Numbered from the stretch's first letter, positions 17,220 to 26,908 are shown. The stretch: 64,000 nucleotides of DNA from Bacteroidota bacterium (GCA_023151185.1 JAKLJL010000007.1:123230-187229), one strand, 5' to 3'. The notes: generated by a model from the letters alone, not told the origin. Numbers and translations are program-made.

Positions 17220-17918
17220 CTTCGCCAGTTCATTCCACCGGATGACCATCTGATCGTAGGAAGCTGCATTTTTATGCGCCAGAAGCCGGGTGGTTTCATC
17301 ATAAAGATGACCGTACAGTTCCAGTTTTTCATACAGATCCAGCAACCCGGCAACCAGTTCCTGATTCTGATACAGATCGGGATACTTGACCAGCATCCGG
17401 CGGAGTGACAGCAGGGCACTGTCATATTTTTTCTGTTTGGCAAACCAGGAAACGGCCGTCAGCCTTTCCCGGTACCAGGGAATATCCGTTCCGGCAGGTG
17501 CTTCCTCTTTTTCCCTTCCGTAAATCAGGCCGGGAACCGGTTTCCCCTTTTCAGGCTGGGTTCCCGAGGGAAGCTGGGAGGTTTCGATCCGGGTCAGGGC
17601 ACTCACCAGTTCATTCCGGGTTTTTGGAAAAAGATCTTCAGCAAAGAAATAGCCGTCCGGCGGAGCTTCCTGTACCTGGGTTTCCCGGAAAACTGACAGC
17701 CGGGTATCAGGTTTGGTCAGGATAACGGTCCGGGCCGGAATCTGATCCTTTTCACTGACCGGAATCCAGTCATTCGTTGTCGGAACCAGCACCAGTGCGG
17801 TTCCCTTCGACACTTTTACCCACAGTTTTTCCTGGGCGGTGGCTGCGGACAGAAGGAGCATCAGAACTGCAGCACTGCCTGCAGTCCGGCTAAAAATCAT
17901 AAATCTGAACCGTTCCAT
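17196..17918 (-). CDS. secreted FecR-like protein of the CHASE2 operon
   Basis: 240 residues from the ATG at 17918, which has GGAG six bases upstream. It overlaps the end of the transglutaminase-barrel gene by 29 bases. Signal peptide ends near SAAVLMLLLSAATAQ. Residues ~25-80 (VKVSKGTALVLVPTTNDWIP, KDQIPARTVILTKPDTRLSV) resemble a FecR-type beta domain; this is a weak match by eye. The C-terminal ~100 residues are helical and TPR-like (FAKQKKYDSALLSLRRMLVKYPDL, LLDLYEKLELYGHLYDE). FecR-type proteins beside CHASE2 receptors are known in other bacteria, which supports a periplasmic sensing partner. The function is inferred only. Confidence 0.6.
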   Translation of the reverse strand: MERFRFMIFSRTAGSAAVLMLLLSAATAQEKLWVKVSKGTALVLVPTTNDWIPVSEKDQIPARTVILTKPDTRLSVFRETQVQEAPPDGYFFAEDLFPKTRNELVSALTRIETSQLPSGTQPEKGKPVPGLIYGREKEEAPAGTDIPWYRERLTAVSWFAKQKKYDSALLSLRRMLVKYPDLYQNQELVAGLLDLYEKLELYGHLYDETTRLLAHKNAASYDQMVIRWNELAKKKLTGRQ

Positions 17919-19878
17919 TTTCCACTCCGTTTTTTTCAATCACTTCTTCATAATACTGGCGGACGCCTTCGGTAAAGGCTTTCTGAAACCCCTGCCCCAG
18001 CACGGTGGTTTCAACCGGAATCCACATGGTGGTTTCACCCCATTTGTTTTTCCGGGAAATAAACTGGAATTCCCCCAGCCCGGTTTCACCCGATTGCTCG
18101 GCTGGAATCCCGGTATCTGCCAGGAGAAAAACATGACCCACAGAACCCGGGCCGGCAGTCGGTGCCGCCAGATTTGACGGCATTTCGGGCCGCAGGTCAA
18201 CCACCGCACAATCATACCCGACGGCCATCAGGAATGCAGCCGTATAAACAACCAGATCTTCACAATCCCCGCTTTTCCTTCTTAAGGTTTCGATCGGATA
18301 CTGAACCCGGTCGGTCAGGAAGGACCCGGTCGGGTCGGGAACGTAGGACAGCCGGCTTCCTGCCTGTTCAAGGAAAGATTTCAGAATCCGGAATTTTCCG
18401 CCGGCAGCAGAATCAGTTCCGGCAGCGTTCAGGGAAGACAGATAGACCGATTTTGCCCGGCTGATAAGGTCGGGATCCTGGGCCGACAGAAAGTATCTCA
18501 GATTCCAGGTGTCGCCATCCCAGGCATTCCGGTCGTAAACATTAACCTGAAACATGGTCAGGCGTTTCTTTACCGGCCCGGAGACAGCCGAAACTTCGAA
18601 CAGGTCAGGCCTGGGTGAGTCGGCCAGAACAGTATCGGGCAAATACAGGTAAACCGGCAGGGACCGTAATTCACCGGGGGAAAGCAGAATCCGGCCCGAG
18701 GAATAACTGCCCAGGCGGCTGTCTGACCGGACCATCAGATCAAACTCGGCCGGATCTTCTGCCGGATTGTACAGATCGACCGTTCCGATGGGGTTATAGG
18801 TATAAAAAGACCGTTTCGCCGTGTAAAGGGACGACTGGTAAATCCGGGAACCGGTCATTCTCACCGGAATGTCCCGTTCGGCTGCATCCAGCCGGAACTG
18901 AATCCCGATTGAAATTCCCGTTGACCGGATTACCGGTACCGGATCGGCTGCCTGAAGGTTCAGAAACCGGGCAAAATTCTGATCAGTCAGATTCCCGTCC
19001 CGGTTATTCACCCAGGATCCGGCCAGGCTCAAGGAAACCATCCGTGTTAAATCAGTACTGAATTCTGCCCGGTACCGGTTCCAGGAAAACCGGCGGAATC
19101 CGTGTTCGGCTGAAAGTGACAGAGACGGCCGAGACCCGGGAAGCCAGGCACCTGGCAGCGGCAGTTTACCTCCAAAACCAAGCCCGGTTCCGAACCAGTT
19201 CACTTCCCCGGTCCAATCAGAAGAACCGGCCAGAAGCCTGACCACCGGTACGGTTTCCGGCTTCATGGTATAGACTGAATCGGCTTTTGGCGTCAGACGG
19301 GCATCCAGCCCGGAAAAACCACCCGAAACCGTCAGCCAGTCCCATTTCCAGGACGCAACAGCCGAAAGAACAGCGGAGGCGGAGGTTTTCTTTGCCGGAT
19401 TCCAGGTAATTGAATACAGATTTTCGCCGGCCAGAATCAGGTCAGGATTCTGAAGTTCGGTGGTCAGGGTCCGGATGAGCAGACCGGATGACAGGGAAAA
19501 CGGACCGTTTTTCCAGGTCAGATCCGCCTGTGCAGGGAATTGAAAGGTAACTGTATTCGGTGGATTCCTTACGGATGACGGATTCTGCAGGGTTCCCTGG
19601 TCGGGAAGGGTAATCAGCAGAGACCGGTTGGCGACCGAATAGGACTGACTTTGATTCAGAAAAATCCGGCTGGAAAAGGACCAGTTTCCCCAGGCAAGTC
19701 CGGCATCGAGACGGGACCCGAAAAAAGGTGAATTTCCGGCGACAGAGATCATGGAAGGAACCAGAGAAAAGGATAACCGGACGGGTTGGTGTCCCGAAAG
19801 ATAGTCAACCGGGGCAGGTGGATCCTGGGCCAGAACTGGCCCGGCCATGAAAAGAAAGGGAATCACCAGCCGTCTCAT
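17890..19878 (-). CDS. predicted outer-membrane barrel fused to a transglutaminase-like domain
   Basis: 662 residues with signal peptide [18 protein letters not shown]. Residues ~25-325 alternate short amphipathic strands and turns (GNWSFSSRIFLNQSQSYSVA, SLSLSAEHGFRRFSWNRYRAE, VSLSLAGSWVNNRDG), as in outer-membrane beta-barrels. Residues ~330-430 look like a beta-sandwich. The C-terminal part is transglutaminase/cysteine-protease-like: KSGDCEDLVVYTAAFLMAVG with Cys539, SVGHVFLLAD with His582, and an acidic residue in WIPVETTVLGQ. The catalytic triad appears intact. The start overlaps the CHASE2 activator stop (ATGA). This combination is not one I know as a named family. It may modify or cleave an envelope protein. 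Confidence 0.7.
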   Translation of the reverse strand: MRRLVIPFLFMAGPVLAQDPPAPVDYLSGHQPVRLSFSLVPSMISVAGNSPFFGSRLDAGLAWGNWSFSSRIFLNQSQSYSVANRSLLITLPDQGTLQNPSSVRNPPNTVTFQFPAQADLTWKNGPFSLSSGLLIRTLTTELQNPDLILAGENLYSITWNPAKKTSASAVLSAVASWKWDWLTVSGGFSGLDARLTPKADSVYTMKPETVPVVRLLAGSSDWTGEVNWFGTGLGFGGKLPLPGAWLPGSRPSLSLSAEHGFRRFSWNRYRAEFSTDLTRMVSLSLAGSWVNNRDGNLTDQNFARFLNLQAADPVPVIRSTGISIGIQFRLDAAERDIPVRMTGSRIYQSSLYTAKRSFYTYNPIGTVDLYNPAEDPAEFDLMVRSDSRLGSYSSGRILLSPGELRSLPVYLYLPDTVLADSPRPDLFEVSAVSGPVKKRLTMFQVNVYDRNAWDGDTWNLRYFLSAQDPDLISRAKSVYLSSLNAAGTDSAAGGKFRILKSFLEQAGSRLSYVPDPTGSFLTDRVQYPIETLRRKSGDCEDLVVYTAAFLMAVGYDCAVVDLRPEMPSNLAAPTAGPGSVGHVFLLADTGIPAEQSGETGLGEFQFISRKNKWGETTMWIPVETTVLGQGFQKAFTEGVRQYYEEVIEKNGVENGTVQIYDF

Positions 19879-22103
19879 GAAGGCCTCTCCCTCTTTTGGT
19901 TTTCATAAAAAACTTCCAGATCGGCAGCAAATACCGACGGGCAGTTTCTGAATTTTTCTGAGATAAACCGACCGGCGTCCCATCCGGCGGCCAGAGCTTC
20001 ATCGGCTTTTGCCACTGCCCCTGCAAGATATTCACTGACCCGGGCCTGAAATCCGTCATCAGCAGCCAAAACCGGATCACCGGCGAGGAGACGGCAGGTT
20101 CCTTCTGCCGTTCCTGCCTGGTTGTAAAACCGGATGCACCATCCCCGGAAATACTCCGTGACGGTGACCCGGTGAAGTCCCAGACCGGCAGCAACGAGGG
20201 AGATGCTGCGGTGTTTAAACTGGTGACTTCTGAACGAATCCAGGATCTGAAGGGCCTTCCCGTCGGCAATGTCAGCCTGGCCTCTGGTCAGATCAGGAAG
20301 TTCAAAATCTTCCGGAATTAAAAACGACCGGTTCCGGAGGCCGGCATTCACAACTGCCCGTTCGGTTGAGGAAATCAACTGCCTCACATTGCCCTTCCAG
20401 TCCTGTCTGAACAGAAACTGCAGCAAAGCCGGTGAGTAATTCAGATCCGGATTTTTATCCTTCAGAAAAGCAGCAAAAATCGCTTCAATATCCTGTGGCC
20501 GTTCCCGCAACGGCGGAATCACCAGCACAAAACCGTTCAGCCGGTAGAATAAATCTTCCCTGAACTTTTTTTCCCGGATCAACTGATTCAGATCCTGATG
20601 GGTAGCTGTGATTATCCGGACAGAAACCCGGATGGGGGTTACACCGCCAACCCGTTCAAAAACACCTTCCTGCAGAACTCTGAGAAGTTTCACCTGAAAT
20701 CCGGACGAAGTTTCCCCGATTTCATCCAGAAACAGGGTTCCGCCATCGGCGAGTTCAAACCGGCCGGGTTTACTTTGCAGGGCACCGGTAAAGGCGCCTT
20801 TTTCATAGCCGAACAGTTCAGATTCGATGAGATTTTCGTTGAAGGATCCGCAGTTGACTGCGATGAAGGGTTTTTCCGCGCGGGGTGAGTTTTTGTGGAT
20901 CAGCCGGGCAACTCTTTCCTTCCCGGTTCCCGATTCACCGAAAATCATGACCGGAATGGAAGTTTCGGCAACTTTAACCGATTTTTTCAACACCTCCCGC
21001 AAGGGGGATGAGGCATGAAAAACCAGTCCGTCTTCCGAGACAATGCGGGCAGAGAGATCATCCGGAATGGCAGATGAGAGGTTTTCGTAAAAATTCAGAC
21101 GGTACTTTAAATCCGTCAGTTCAGAAAGGTCCTGTTCCCTGTCTTCCGGTTGTGCTGAAGGCACAGGAACAGGGTCCTGCCGGAGACCGGGCAGGATCAG
21201 AAACAGAATTCCGGCCAGAAAAAAGACCAGCGGCAGCAGCATCAGCCAGCCCGGAATAACATATCCGGAAAGAAAAAGTCCGCCGGCCAGCAGGGAAAGA
21301 CCTGTTCCGGTGAAAAAGGCAGCGGGAATCCGGATCCTGTTCCGGAACAGAATCACCCCGCCCGAAACTGCCAGAAGGCTAAAAACCAGCAGCCAGTAAG
21401 CTGGCAGGAGCAAAGAAAACCGGCCGGAACCAATAGCCTGAATCATCCGGAAATACAGATCGCCGGTGGGGACGACAGCGCCGGTTGCCGGAAATTCCAT
21501 GAAGGACGAAATGCCGTTGAGGTTGGTGTAAACAAACACAGACTTTCCCTTTAAGTTCAGGGAATCTGTTAAAACAGAGGTCAGGGAAACAGGGGAAATA
21601 ACCGCATCCGGATCGGGGAAAACCACTATTTTCTCAGAGGAGGCGGGCACGGCTCCGGCAGGTGAAAAAACCAGCGAAGCAGAATCTGTCGAAAAACCAC
21701 CGTACTCCGGTGAGAAAACCAGAGAAAACGGCGCAATAAAACGGTTTCCGTGAAGGGACGTCAGATTCAGGATTCTAACCGAATCGGGGATGGGAAAGGC
21801 CTGAGAAACCAGGTGGACCGACGGGGAATTTTTCAGGAGATCAGCAAACCAGGCATCCGATTCGGGATGCAGCAGATCGGCAGAAGGAAAGGCGAGATCC
21901 AGATAAATGGAACCCGCACCTGAATTCAGCAGACTTTCGATGGCCAGGCTGTAATACTTCCGGTCAAGCGGCCAGCCGCCGAGCCGGTCAGCATCCTCCT
22001 GGCTGATCACAACCGCAACCCACCCGTTTGACTGCTGCGCCGGTGCCAAACCGGGCAGAAGCAGGAGCAAACCGATCAGGTGAAGAAGGAAGGTTCGTTT
22101 CAT
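19875..22103 (-). CDS. membrane-bound CHASE2 sensor with sigma54-activator output
   Basis: 742 residues from the ATG at 22103, which overlaps the upstream lipoprotein stop (ATGA). The layout is: signal/first helix ([20 protein letters not shown]); a CHASE2-like periplasmic domain ([34 protein letters not shown]); about three helices ([20 protein letters not shown] and following); then an AAA+ sigma54 domain with Walker A GESGTGKE at 389-396, sigma54-contact loop GAFTGA at 436-441, Walker [12 protein letters not shown] and the arginine segment [13 protein letters not shown] Fis-like helix-turn-helix ([11 protein letters not shown]) and a helical tail end the protein. It should activate RpoN-dependent promoters in response to an envelope signal without a separate kinase. 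Confidence 0.88.
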   Translation of the reverse strand: MKRTFLLHLIGLLLLLPGLAPAQQSNGWVAVVISQEDADRLGGWPLDRKYYSLAIESLLNSGAGSIYLDLAFPSADLLHPESDAWFADLLKNSPSVHLVSQAFPIPDSVRILNLTSLHGNRFIAPFSLVFSPEYGGFSTDSASLVFSPAGAVPASSEKIVVFPDPDAVISPVSLTSVLTDSLNLKGKSVFVYTNLNGISSFMEFPATGAVVPTGDLYFRMIQAIGSGRFSLLLPAYWLLVFSLLAVSGGVILFRNRIRIPAAFFTGTGLSLLAGGLFLSGYVIPGWLMLLPLVFFLAGILFLILPGLRQDPVPVPSAQPEDREQDLSELTDLKYRLNFYENLSSAIPDDLSARIVSEDGLVFHASSPLREVLKKSVKVAETSIPVMIFGESGTGKERVARLIHKNSPRAEKPFIAVNCGSFNENLIESELFGYEKGAFTGALQSKPGRFELADGGTLFLDEIGETSSGFQVKLLRVLQEGVFERVGGVTPIRVSVRIITATHQDLNQLIREKKFREDLFYRLNGFVLVIPPLRERPQDIEAIFAAFLKDKNPDLNYSPALLQFLFRQDWKGNVRQLISSTERAVVNAGLRNRSFLIPEDFELPDLTRGQADIADGKALQILDSFRSHQFKHRSISLVAAGLGLHRVTVTEYFRGWCIRFYNQAGTAEGTCRLLAGDPVLAADDGFQARVSEYLAGAVAKADEALAAGWDAGRFISEKFRNCPSVFAADLEVFYENQKRERPS

Positions 22104-22585
22104 TGAATTCCGAGTTCTGCTGTGGTGACTTCCCGGATAAGGGTGTAATTCCAGAAGCCGATCCGGCCGTTCCCGGAACCGGTTTGGGTAATCCGGATCC
22201 ACTCCTCCAGATTTTCCTGCACATACACCGGCCAGCCGTCGTAAATTTCAATGGTGAAATCCACCAGAGACGGTTCCCCGGCCGGTTCCCAGTTCCAGAT
22301 TCTTCCCTTCGTCACCAGGTCTTTATTCCAGGCGGAAGGAGAGTTACCGGTTTTTTTGATATCGGTCAGGACCAGCGGCCGTTCAGCAAGCGGCTTTGCC
22401 AGCCAGGATCTGATCTCGGTCAGCCTGGACGGATCATCCGTCCGGATGACGTAGGAATCCTGATGAACAGCACTTTTTTCCCCGACAAGAAAATAGCCGG
22501 TTGACGGAGTTTCTTCCGGTTCGGACGAGTCTTTTGTGCAGCTCAGCGAAACCAGCGAAAACAGAAGAAGAAACAACCTGATCAT
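22100..22585 (-). CDS. BP74-like lipoprotein
   Basis: 161 residues with a lipoprotein signal (LFLLLFSLVSLSCTKD, lipobox LSLSC, Cys16). The mature part resembles the N-terminal domain of BP74-type calmodulin-binding proteins of eukaryotes and some bacteria: YVIRTDDPSRLTEIRSWL, RIWNWEPAGEPSLVDFTIEIYDG, VYVQENLEEW and a closing WNYTLIREV in the expected order. The match is by eye. It is the first gene of the operon with the CHASE2 activator, to which it is coupled by a 4-base overlap, so it may be the extracytoplasmic signal-binding partner. Confidence 0.7.
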   Translation of the reverse strand: MIRLFLLLFSLVSLSCTKDSSEPEETPSTGYFLVGEKSAVHQDSYVIRTDDPSRLTEIRSWLAKPLAERPLVLTDIKKTGNSPSAWNKDLVTKGRIWNWEPAGEPSLVDFTIEIYDGWPVYVQENLEEWIRITQTGSGNGRIGFWNYTLIREVTTAELGIQ

Positions 22586-22596
22586 AAGGTCCTGAA

Positions 22597-22631
22597 ATAA
22601 AAACGGGGCCGTCCGTATTCTGGACAGCCCC
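22597..22631 (-). terminator. rho-independent terminator of the 1043-residue secreted protein gene
   Basis: On the minus strand GGGGCTGTCC and GGACGGCCCC form a stem with one mismatched position, followed by GTTTTTAT. It separates the large secreted protein gene from the downstream CHASE2 operon. Confidence 0.85.
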
Positions 22632-22649
22632 TTGGTTTGGGTTTTGAAC

Positions 22650-25600
22650 TTATTTGGTCAGAATCATTTTGCCGGTGGCCGACTGGCTTCCGGAAAGAAT
22701 CCTGAACAAATAGACCCCGCTGGAAGCCGGTGCACCATCGTCTGACCGTCCGTTCCAGCGGATCTGATTCAGACCGGCATTCAGGTCAGCAACCGAGGAG
22801 TAAATCTGCTGACCGAGCATATTGTAAACCAGAACCGTCACCCGTCCTGAAACCGGCGTCCGGAAGGAAATGGTGGTTTCCGGGTTGAACGGATTCGGAT
22901 AAACGCTGACCAGTTCAACTGAAGCCGGAAGAACGGAATCAACATCCACATCAAGTGGTCCGGAAGCAGCTTCCATCACGATATCCACTTCGATCTGATC
23001 CCGGTTCAGGGTTACTGACCCCACATCCGATTTCATTTTCATTCCCAGAGCACCGGCTTTCAGGCTGTAGGTTCCGGATGGCAGACTTCCCAGTTCATAG
23101 TAGCCTTTGCCGTTCGATTTCACAGCACTGAGCACTTCACCGGCTGCATCGAGCAGATTCACAGTGACGTCGGGAAGCAGGTTCCCCTCAGCATCGGTAA
23201 TTTTCCCGAAGAAACGGCCGCCGTTCATGTAATTCAGGGAATCTTTGGGTCCGTCCCAGTCATGATGGGTGGCCAGCAGGAAGTCGATTCCGCCGGTTTC
23301 TGCACCATTGCTGACCACGACCTTTTTAGCCAGGGACGGATCATAGACATCGTCGTAAAATTCACCGATTGCCATCGGCGTCCAGGCATACAGGTAATAT
23401 TCCCCGTTGGCCAGACCCGGAATTTTATAGGTTCCGTTATCGGCAATACCCGGGAAGATAATTTCGCTTTCCGGATAGCTCTGGATGGTCACAACCGGTT
23501 TGGCAATCACAACACCCGAAACCGGAAGCAGGGTTTCTGCATCAACACTGAAGGACCCCGAGATGGCACCGTCGCCTGATTTCTTGATGGTTACCGTGAC
23601 ACCAAGTTCAGTGGTCTGGTCGGCTGTAATGGTGATGGCTTCGGCTTCACGGGGGGTTACACCGGCCGGATAGTAAACATACCCGCCATTGGTAAAGACC
23701 GCCAGGGTGTAGGTTCCCGCATACAGGTTTTCGATCAGAAATACCCCGTTTTCATCGGTCCGGTAAGCATCGTTCCAGTGACCCATGTATTTATCCGACG
23801 GTCCGGCAGCTTCCCAGAACGGAATCAGTTCAACCCAGGCATTCGGGATGACGTTTCCGTCTGCATCTTTCACTGTTCCCTTCAGCGTTCCGAAGAAGCC
23901 TTTGGGTGACAGGGTAAAGTTAATTCCGTCTTTGGTTTCGGATCCTGCCAGAGTTACCGGTGTGGCCAGTTCATAGGTTTCGGCCTGATTGTACCACAGG
24001 GTCGCATATTTTCCGTTGTTGTAATAGGTTGCCTGAACCAGATAGTCTCCGTCGGGGAGTCCGTCTACGGCATAATACCCGAAAGAATCAACCGGGGCAC
24101 TGGCCCAGATCGGGAAATAGTCGGTTGAATCCTGATGTCCGTCATGACCGCCATCCTGAACTTTTCCGTGATGGCCGTCTTTGCGGTCATGCCACCAGTC
24201 CCGGTAATCGGTACTGACGGTTATCCAGGCACCCTGCAGCGGGGAACCGGATCCATCGGTAACCTGACCTTTGATAACGCCGCCGAAGGTTTGGCTTTTC
24301 ACGGTAATGTCAATTCCGGAAACCTGATTTCCGCCCAGAATGTCAATCACGGCAGCTTCTTCCTGTGACGTGACGGACGGATACCAGTACTGGATGTAAT
24401 TCCATTTGGTGTATACATCTGTTTTCACGTAGTAACTGCCATCGGGAACATCGGTAAACGTAAATTCACCGGCTTCATTGGCCCGTTCAAAATAATAAAG
24501 GTACTTTCCGCCGGTTGACCCGTCGGCCGTCACCACAGAATCTCCGCCGGAAACGGAATAAAGGGCCACATCGGCAAAGCTGAGCGGCGATCCGTCAGTT
24601 TTGGTAATTTTTCCGGATACAGCGCCGGTAAAGACAGGAAAATCCAGGGTGAAGTCGATTCCGGTCACCTGACTTCCGGTGGCAACCGTCACCAGGTCGG
24701 CTTCTTCACGGGTCGGACTGTCCTTGTACCATTCAGCGACATAGCCATGGCGGTTCCAGGTTTCAGCCCTGACGGCATAGTCTGCCGGTTCCAGATTTTC
24801 GATGGTATAATTGCCGTCTTCATCCGTGTAGGCAGAACCGCCGTAAATGGGCAGCCAGATTCCGCTGGAATCCATTCCGCCGTCACCCGAAGTAGCAACA
24901 ACATACGACCATTTTGCAGGTGTTTCGCCGTTGATCAGCACTTTTCCGGAAAGGGAAGAGGCTTTGTTCAGAGAAAAGTCGACACCAAAGGTGGTTTGAG
25001 AGGCCGTAACTTCAATCGGGCCGCCGGCCGTACTGTCCTTGCCGCCGTAAAGTTGCTGCATATACCCGTAAGCCCAGACCATTGCAGAATACTTGCCTTC
25101 GGGCAGACGGGTGATTTTATAAGCTCCGTTTTCATCGGTTGTGGCCCAGCCGTAACCACCGTGGTGGGCTGCATTGCCGCCCCAGACGGTTACCGTTGCT
25201 TCCTTCACCGGCAGTCCGGTTTGGGCATCAAGAACCGTCCCGGCAATGGCTCCGGCGCCTTCAAACAATTTTTTCATGGTGAAGTTGATGTTGGCGGTTG
25301 TTTTACCGTCTTCGACAAAAACCGGGGTGGCATCCCGGCCGTCTTCTGAATTCGGATAAAAGACCGGCTTATACCCGTCTGCCTGGGCATAAACGAAAAA
25401 CTTGCCGGTGTTCAGACCGCTGATTTCATAGGAACCATCCGGCTGAAGGGTACTGAATCCCCAGGTTCCCAGTGAAGAATCACCGTCGCCTTTGCCGGAC
25501 CAGGCCATGACCCAGCCGGTCGGAATGTCGGCATCATCCAGTCCGGAAAGCGTTCCGGAAATGGATCCGGTCTGCTGTCCCTTCATCATGCGGACTTCCG

Positions 25601-25781
25601 CCGGGCTGACCCGGGCCTTTTTGGCAGCCTGTGCTTTTTCCATTGTCTTTTTAACCTGCTGCATTTTGGCGATGATCTCGCCGGGGACAGATCCGGTTTG
25701 CCCGGCCATCACCAAAGACGGCAGCAGCAGCAGGACCAGTGCACCGGCCAGGCTCTTCCCTTTTCGTAGTATCTGTTTCAT
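22650..25781 (-). CDS. large secreted repeat protein with carboxypeptidase-regulatory-like domains and sorting domain
   Basis: 1043 residues from the ATG at 25781, chosen because AAGGAG precedes it; an in-frame ATG 18 bases earlier lacks this. Signal peptide LAGALVLLLLPSLVMAG. About seven to eight ~100-residue beta-sandwich repeats follow, each with a core such as GTVLDAQTGLPVKEATVTVW, TDENGAYKITRLPEGKYS and a recurring aromatic-rich end (YMQQLYGGKDS, YVAEWYKDSPTREEA, YIQYWYPSVTSQEEA). One repeat (near residues 525-555) carries a His/Asp/Gly-rich insertion (DRKDGHHGKVQDGGHDGHQD). The C-terminal domain VSVYPNPFNPETTISFRTP ... ASSGVYLFRIL is a type IX sorting signal. Probably a cell-surface or released adhesive or glycan-binding protein. 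It follows a lipoprotein gene by 14 bases. Confidence 0.85.
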   Translation of the reverse strand: MKQILRKGKSLAGALVLLLLPSLVMAGQTGSVPGEIIAKMQQVKKTMEKAQAAKKARVSPAEVRMMKGQQTGSISGTLSGLDDADIPTGWVMAWSGKGDGDSSLGTWGFSTLQPDGSYEISGLNTGKFFVYAQADGYKPVFYPNSEDGRDATPVFVEDGKTTANINFTMKKLFEGAGAIAGTVLDAQTGLPVKEATVTVWGGNAAHHGGYGWATTDENGAYKITRLPEGKYSAMVWAYGYMQQLYGGKDSTAGGPIEVTASQTTFGVDFSLNKASSLSGKVLINGETPAKWSYVVATSGDGGMDSSGIWLPIYGGSAYTDEDGNYTIENLEPADYAVRAETWNRHGYVAEWYKDSPTREEADLVTVATGSQVTGIDFTLDFPVFTGAVSGKITKTDGSPLSFADVALYSVSGGDSVVTADGSTGGKYLYYFERANEAGEFTFTDVPDGSYYVKTDVYTKWNYIQYWYPSVTSQEEAAVIDILGGNQVSGIDITVKSQTFGGVIKGQVTDGSGSPLQGAWITVSTDYRDWWHDRKDGHHGKVQDGGHDGHQDSTDYFPIWASAPVDSFGYYAVDGLPDGDYLVQATYYNNGKYATLWYNQAETYELATPVTLAGSETKDGINFTLSPKGFFGTLKGTVKDADGNVIPNAWVELIPFWEAAGPSDKYMGHWNDAYRTDENGVFLIENLYAGTYTLAVFTNGGYVYYPAGVTPREAEAITITADQTTELGVTVTIKKSGDGAISGSFSVDAETLLPVSGVVIAKPVVTIQSYPESEIIFPGIADNGTYKIPGLANGEYYLYAWTPMAIGEFYDDVYDPSLAKKVVVSNGAETGGIDFLLATHHDWDGPKDSLNYMNGGRFFGKITDAEGNLLPDVTVNLLDAAGEVLSAVKSNGKGYYELGSLPSGTYSLKAGALGMKMKSDVGSVTLNRDQIEVDIVMEAASGPLDVDVDSVLPASVELVSVYPNPFNPETTISFRTPVSGRVTVLVYNMLGQQIYSSVADLNAGLNQIRWNGRSDDGAPASSGVYLFRILSGSQSATGKMILTK

Positions 25782-25795
25782 TGTGAACTCCTTGT

Positions 25796-26761
25796 TCATG
25801 GATTGACGGATTTAGTTTGGGCATTCAGCCGGATCGTGGCGCTGTAATTGCTGACCAGATGAACCGGCGTGGAATAGACTTCCCCATTCGGACCGGCAGA
25901 TTGAAGCCCGGTGGCGGCAGTGGTCTGAACACCGTAAACGATGATCACAAACCGGATCACACTATCCCGGTATCTGGCACGGAAGGCGGTAACCATATTC
26001 TGAAGCACCTGCGGCGGGATGGTGACCGACCGGGTGGCCTGGGTTGGCCGCATATCGGTATAAAGATAACTTACCGCTGCGGTGTCGGCAGCCGGTCCGT
26101 CCGTGATCTCTGTTCCTGCAGGATACAGATAAAGTCCGGAAAGCCCGGCGTACAGTGTCTGGTTAAAAGTCAGTGTCAGACTTTGATCCGGCTCGATCAG
26201 GGCATCCTGCGGAAGGTTGCTGATGGTTACCGGCTCGGGAAGTGCAAGGGTTTGGGTTGTTGCTGCAGTCATCGGGGATCCCGTAGACCTGAAAAACAGG
26301 CTGGTCGACAGGGGACCGGCACCCTCAGTCAGATTGAACTTACTGTAATAGGACGTGTATTCAATGGTATCCGGTTTTCCGGAGCCAAGTGAATCGGGCA
26401 GAACCAGTATATTGTGGTACCGGTTCAGGCGGTATCCGTTCACAAAAACATCTCCGAAATTAACATCCCGCACAGTCTTGCTTCCTGTTTCTGAAGGCAG
26501 ACGGTGGCGCAGTGAATAAACCGCTTCATGCTGGACCGCCCCTGACGGTTTGATCACCTTGTTAACGGTGATCACCATACTTTTATTCTGGTCGATTTCA
26601 ACCCGGTTATGGTTGCCGGCAGGATCAATAATTTCATGACGGACAATCAGGTCGGAATAGGTAGATTCCTCTGAAAGTCCGACAGGAACCGGATCCTGTG
26701 AACACCCGGCCGGGAAAGCGGCCAGAACGATGACGGTAAGCAGGTAGCTGGTTTGTTTCAT
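25796..26761 (-). CDS. lipoprotein, first gene before the large secreted protein
   Basis: 321 residues from the ATG at 26761, giving MKQTSYLLTVIVLAAFPAGC with a lipobox (PAGC, Cys20). The mature protein is beta-rich with Ig-like segments (LPQDALIEPDQSLTLTFNQTL, GLYLYPAGTEITDG). No family is recognised. It is co-transcribed with the downstream repeat protein. A long 5' region with a dyad and a -24-like element precedes it. Could be a surface partner or anchor of the secreted protein; this is inference. Confidence 0.75.
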   Translation of the reverse strand: MKQTSYLLTVIVLAAFPAGCSQDPVPVGLSEESTYSDLIVRHEIIDPAGNHNRVEIDQNKSMVITVNKVIKPSGAVQHEAVYSLRHRLPSETGSKTVRDVNFGDVFVNGYRLNRYHNILVLPDSLGSGKPDTIEYTSYYSKFNLTEGAGPLSTSLFFRSTGSPMTAATTQTLALPEPVTISNLPQDALIEPDQSLTLTFNQTLYAGLSGLYLYPAGTEITDGPAADTAAVSYLYTDMRPTQATRSVTIPPQVLQNMVTAFRARYRDSVIRFVIIVYGVQTTAATGLQSAGPNGEVYSTPVHLVSNYSATIRLNAQTKSVNP

Positions 26762-26816
26762 GTTCCCAATCTGGCCGGCCAATGGTTGTTGCCGGCATGA
26801 CGGATTTACTAAAGAT

Positions 26817-26824
26817 CGTGCCAA
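26817..26824 (-). promoter_or_regulatory. possible sigma54 -24 element
   Basis: TTGGCACG on the minus strand matches the -24 consensus fully, 56 bases before the lipoprotein start. The -12 position reads TTAGT instead of TTGCW, so this may be chance or a degenerate promoter. Confidence 0.25.
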
Positions 26825-26887
26825 AAAGCAGGAACGCTTTATTTTCAATAGGTTAGGTGCTTTTTCCAAAATGCCGGACTGTCAGAT

Positions 26888-26908
26888 CCTTACAGAAAAA
26901 GTGTAAGG
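26888..26908. promoter_or_regulatory. 21-bp dyad upstream of the lipoprotein/secreted-protein operon
   Basis: CCTTACA and TGTAAGG are perfect arms around a 7-base A-rich spacer. A related sequence (TTACAGAA...AAAAGTG on the minus strand, about 26924-26946) lies next to it. Placed ~130 bases before the start, this suits an activator site. Confidence 0.4.
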
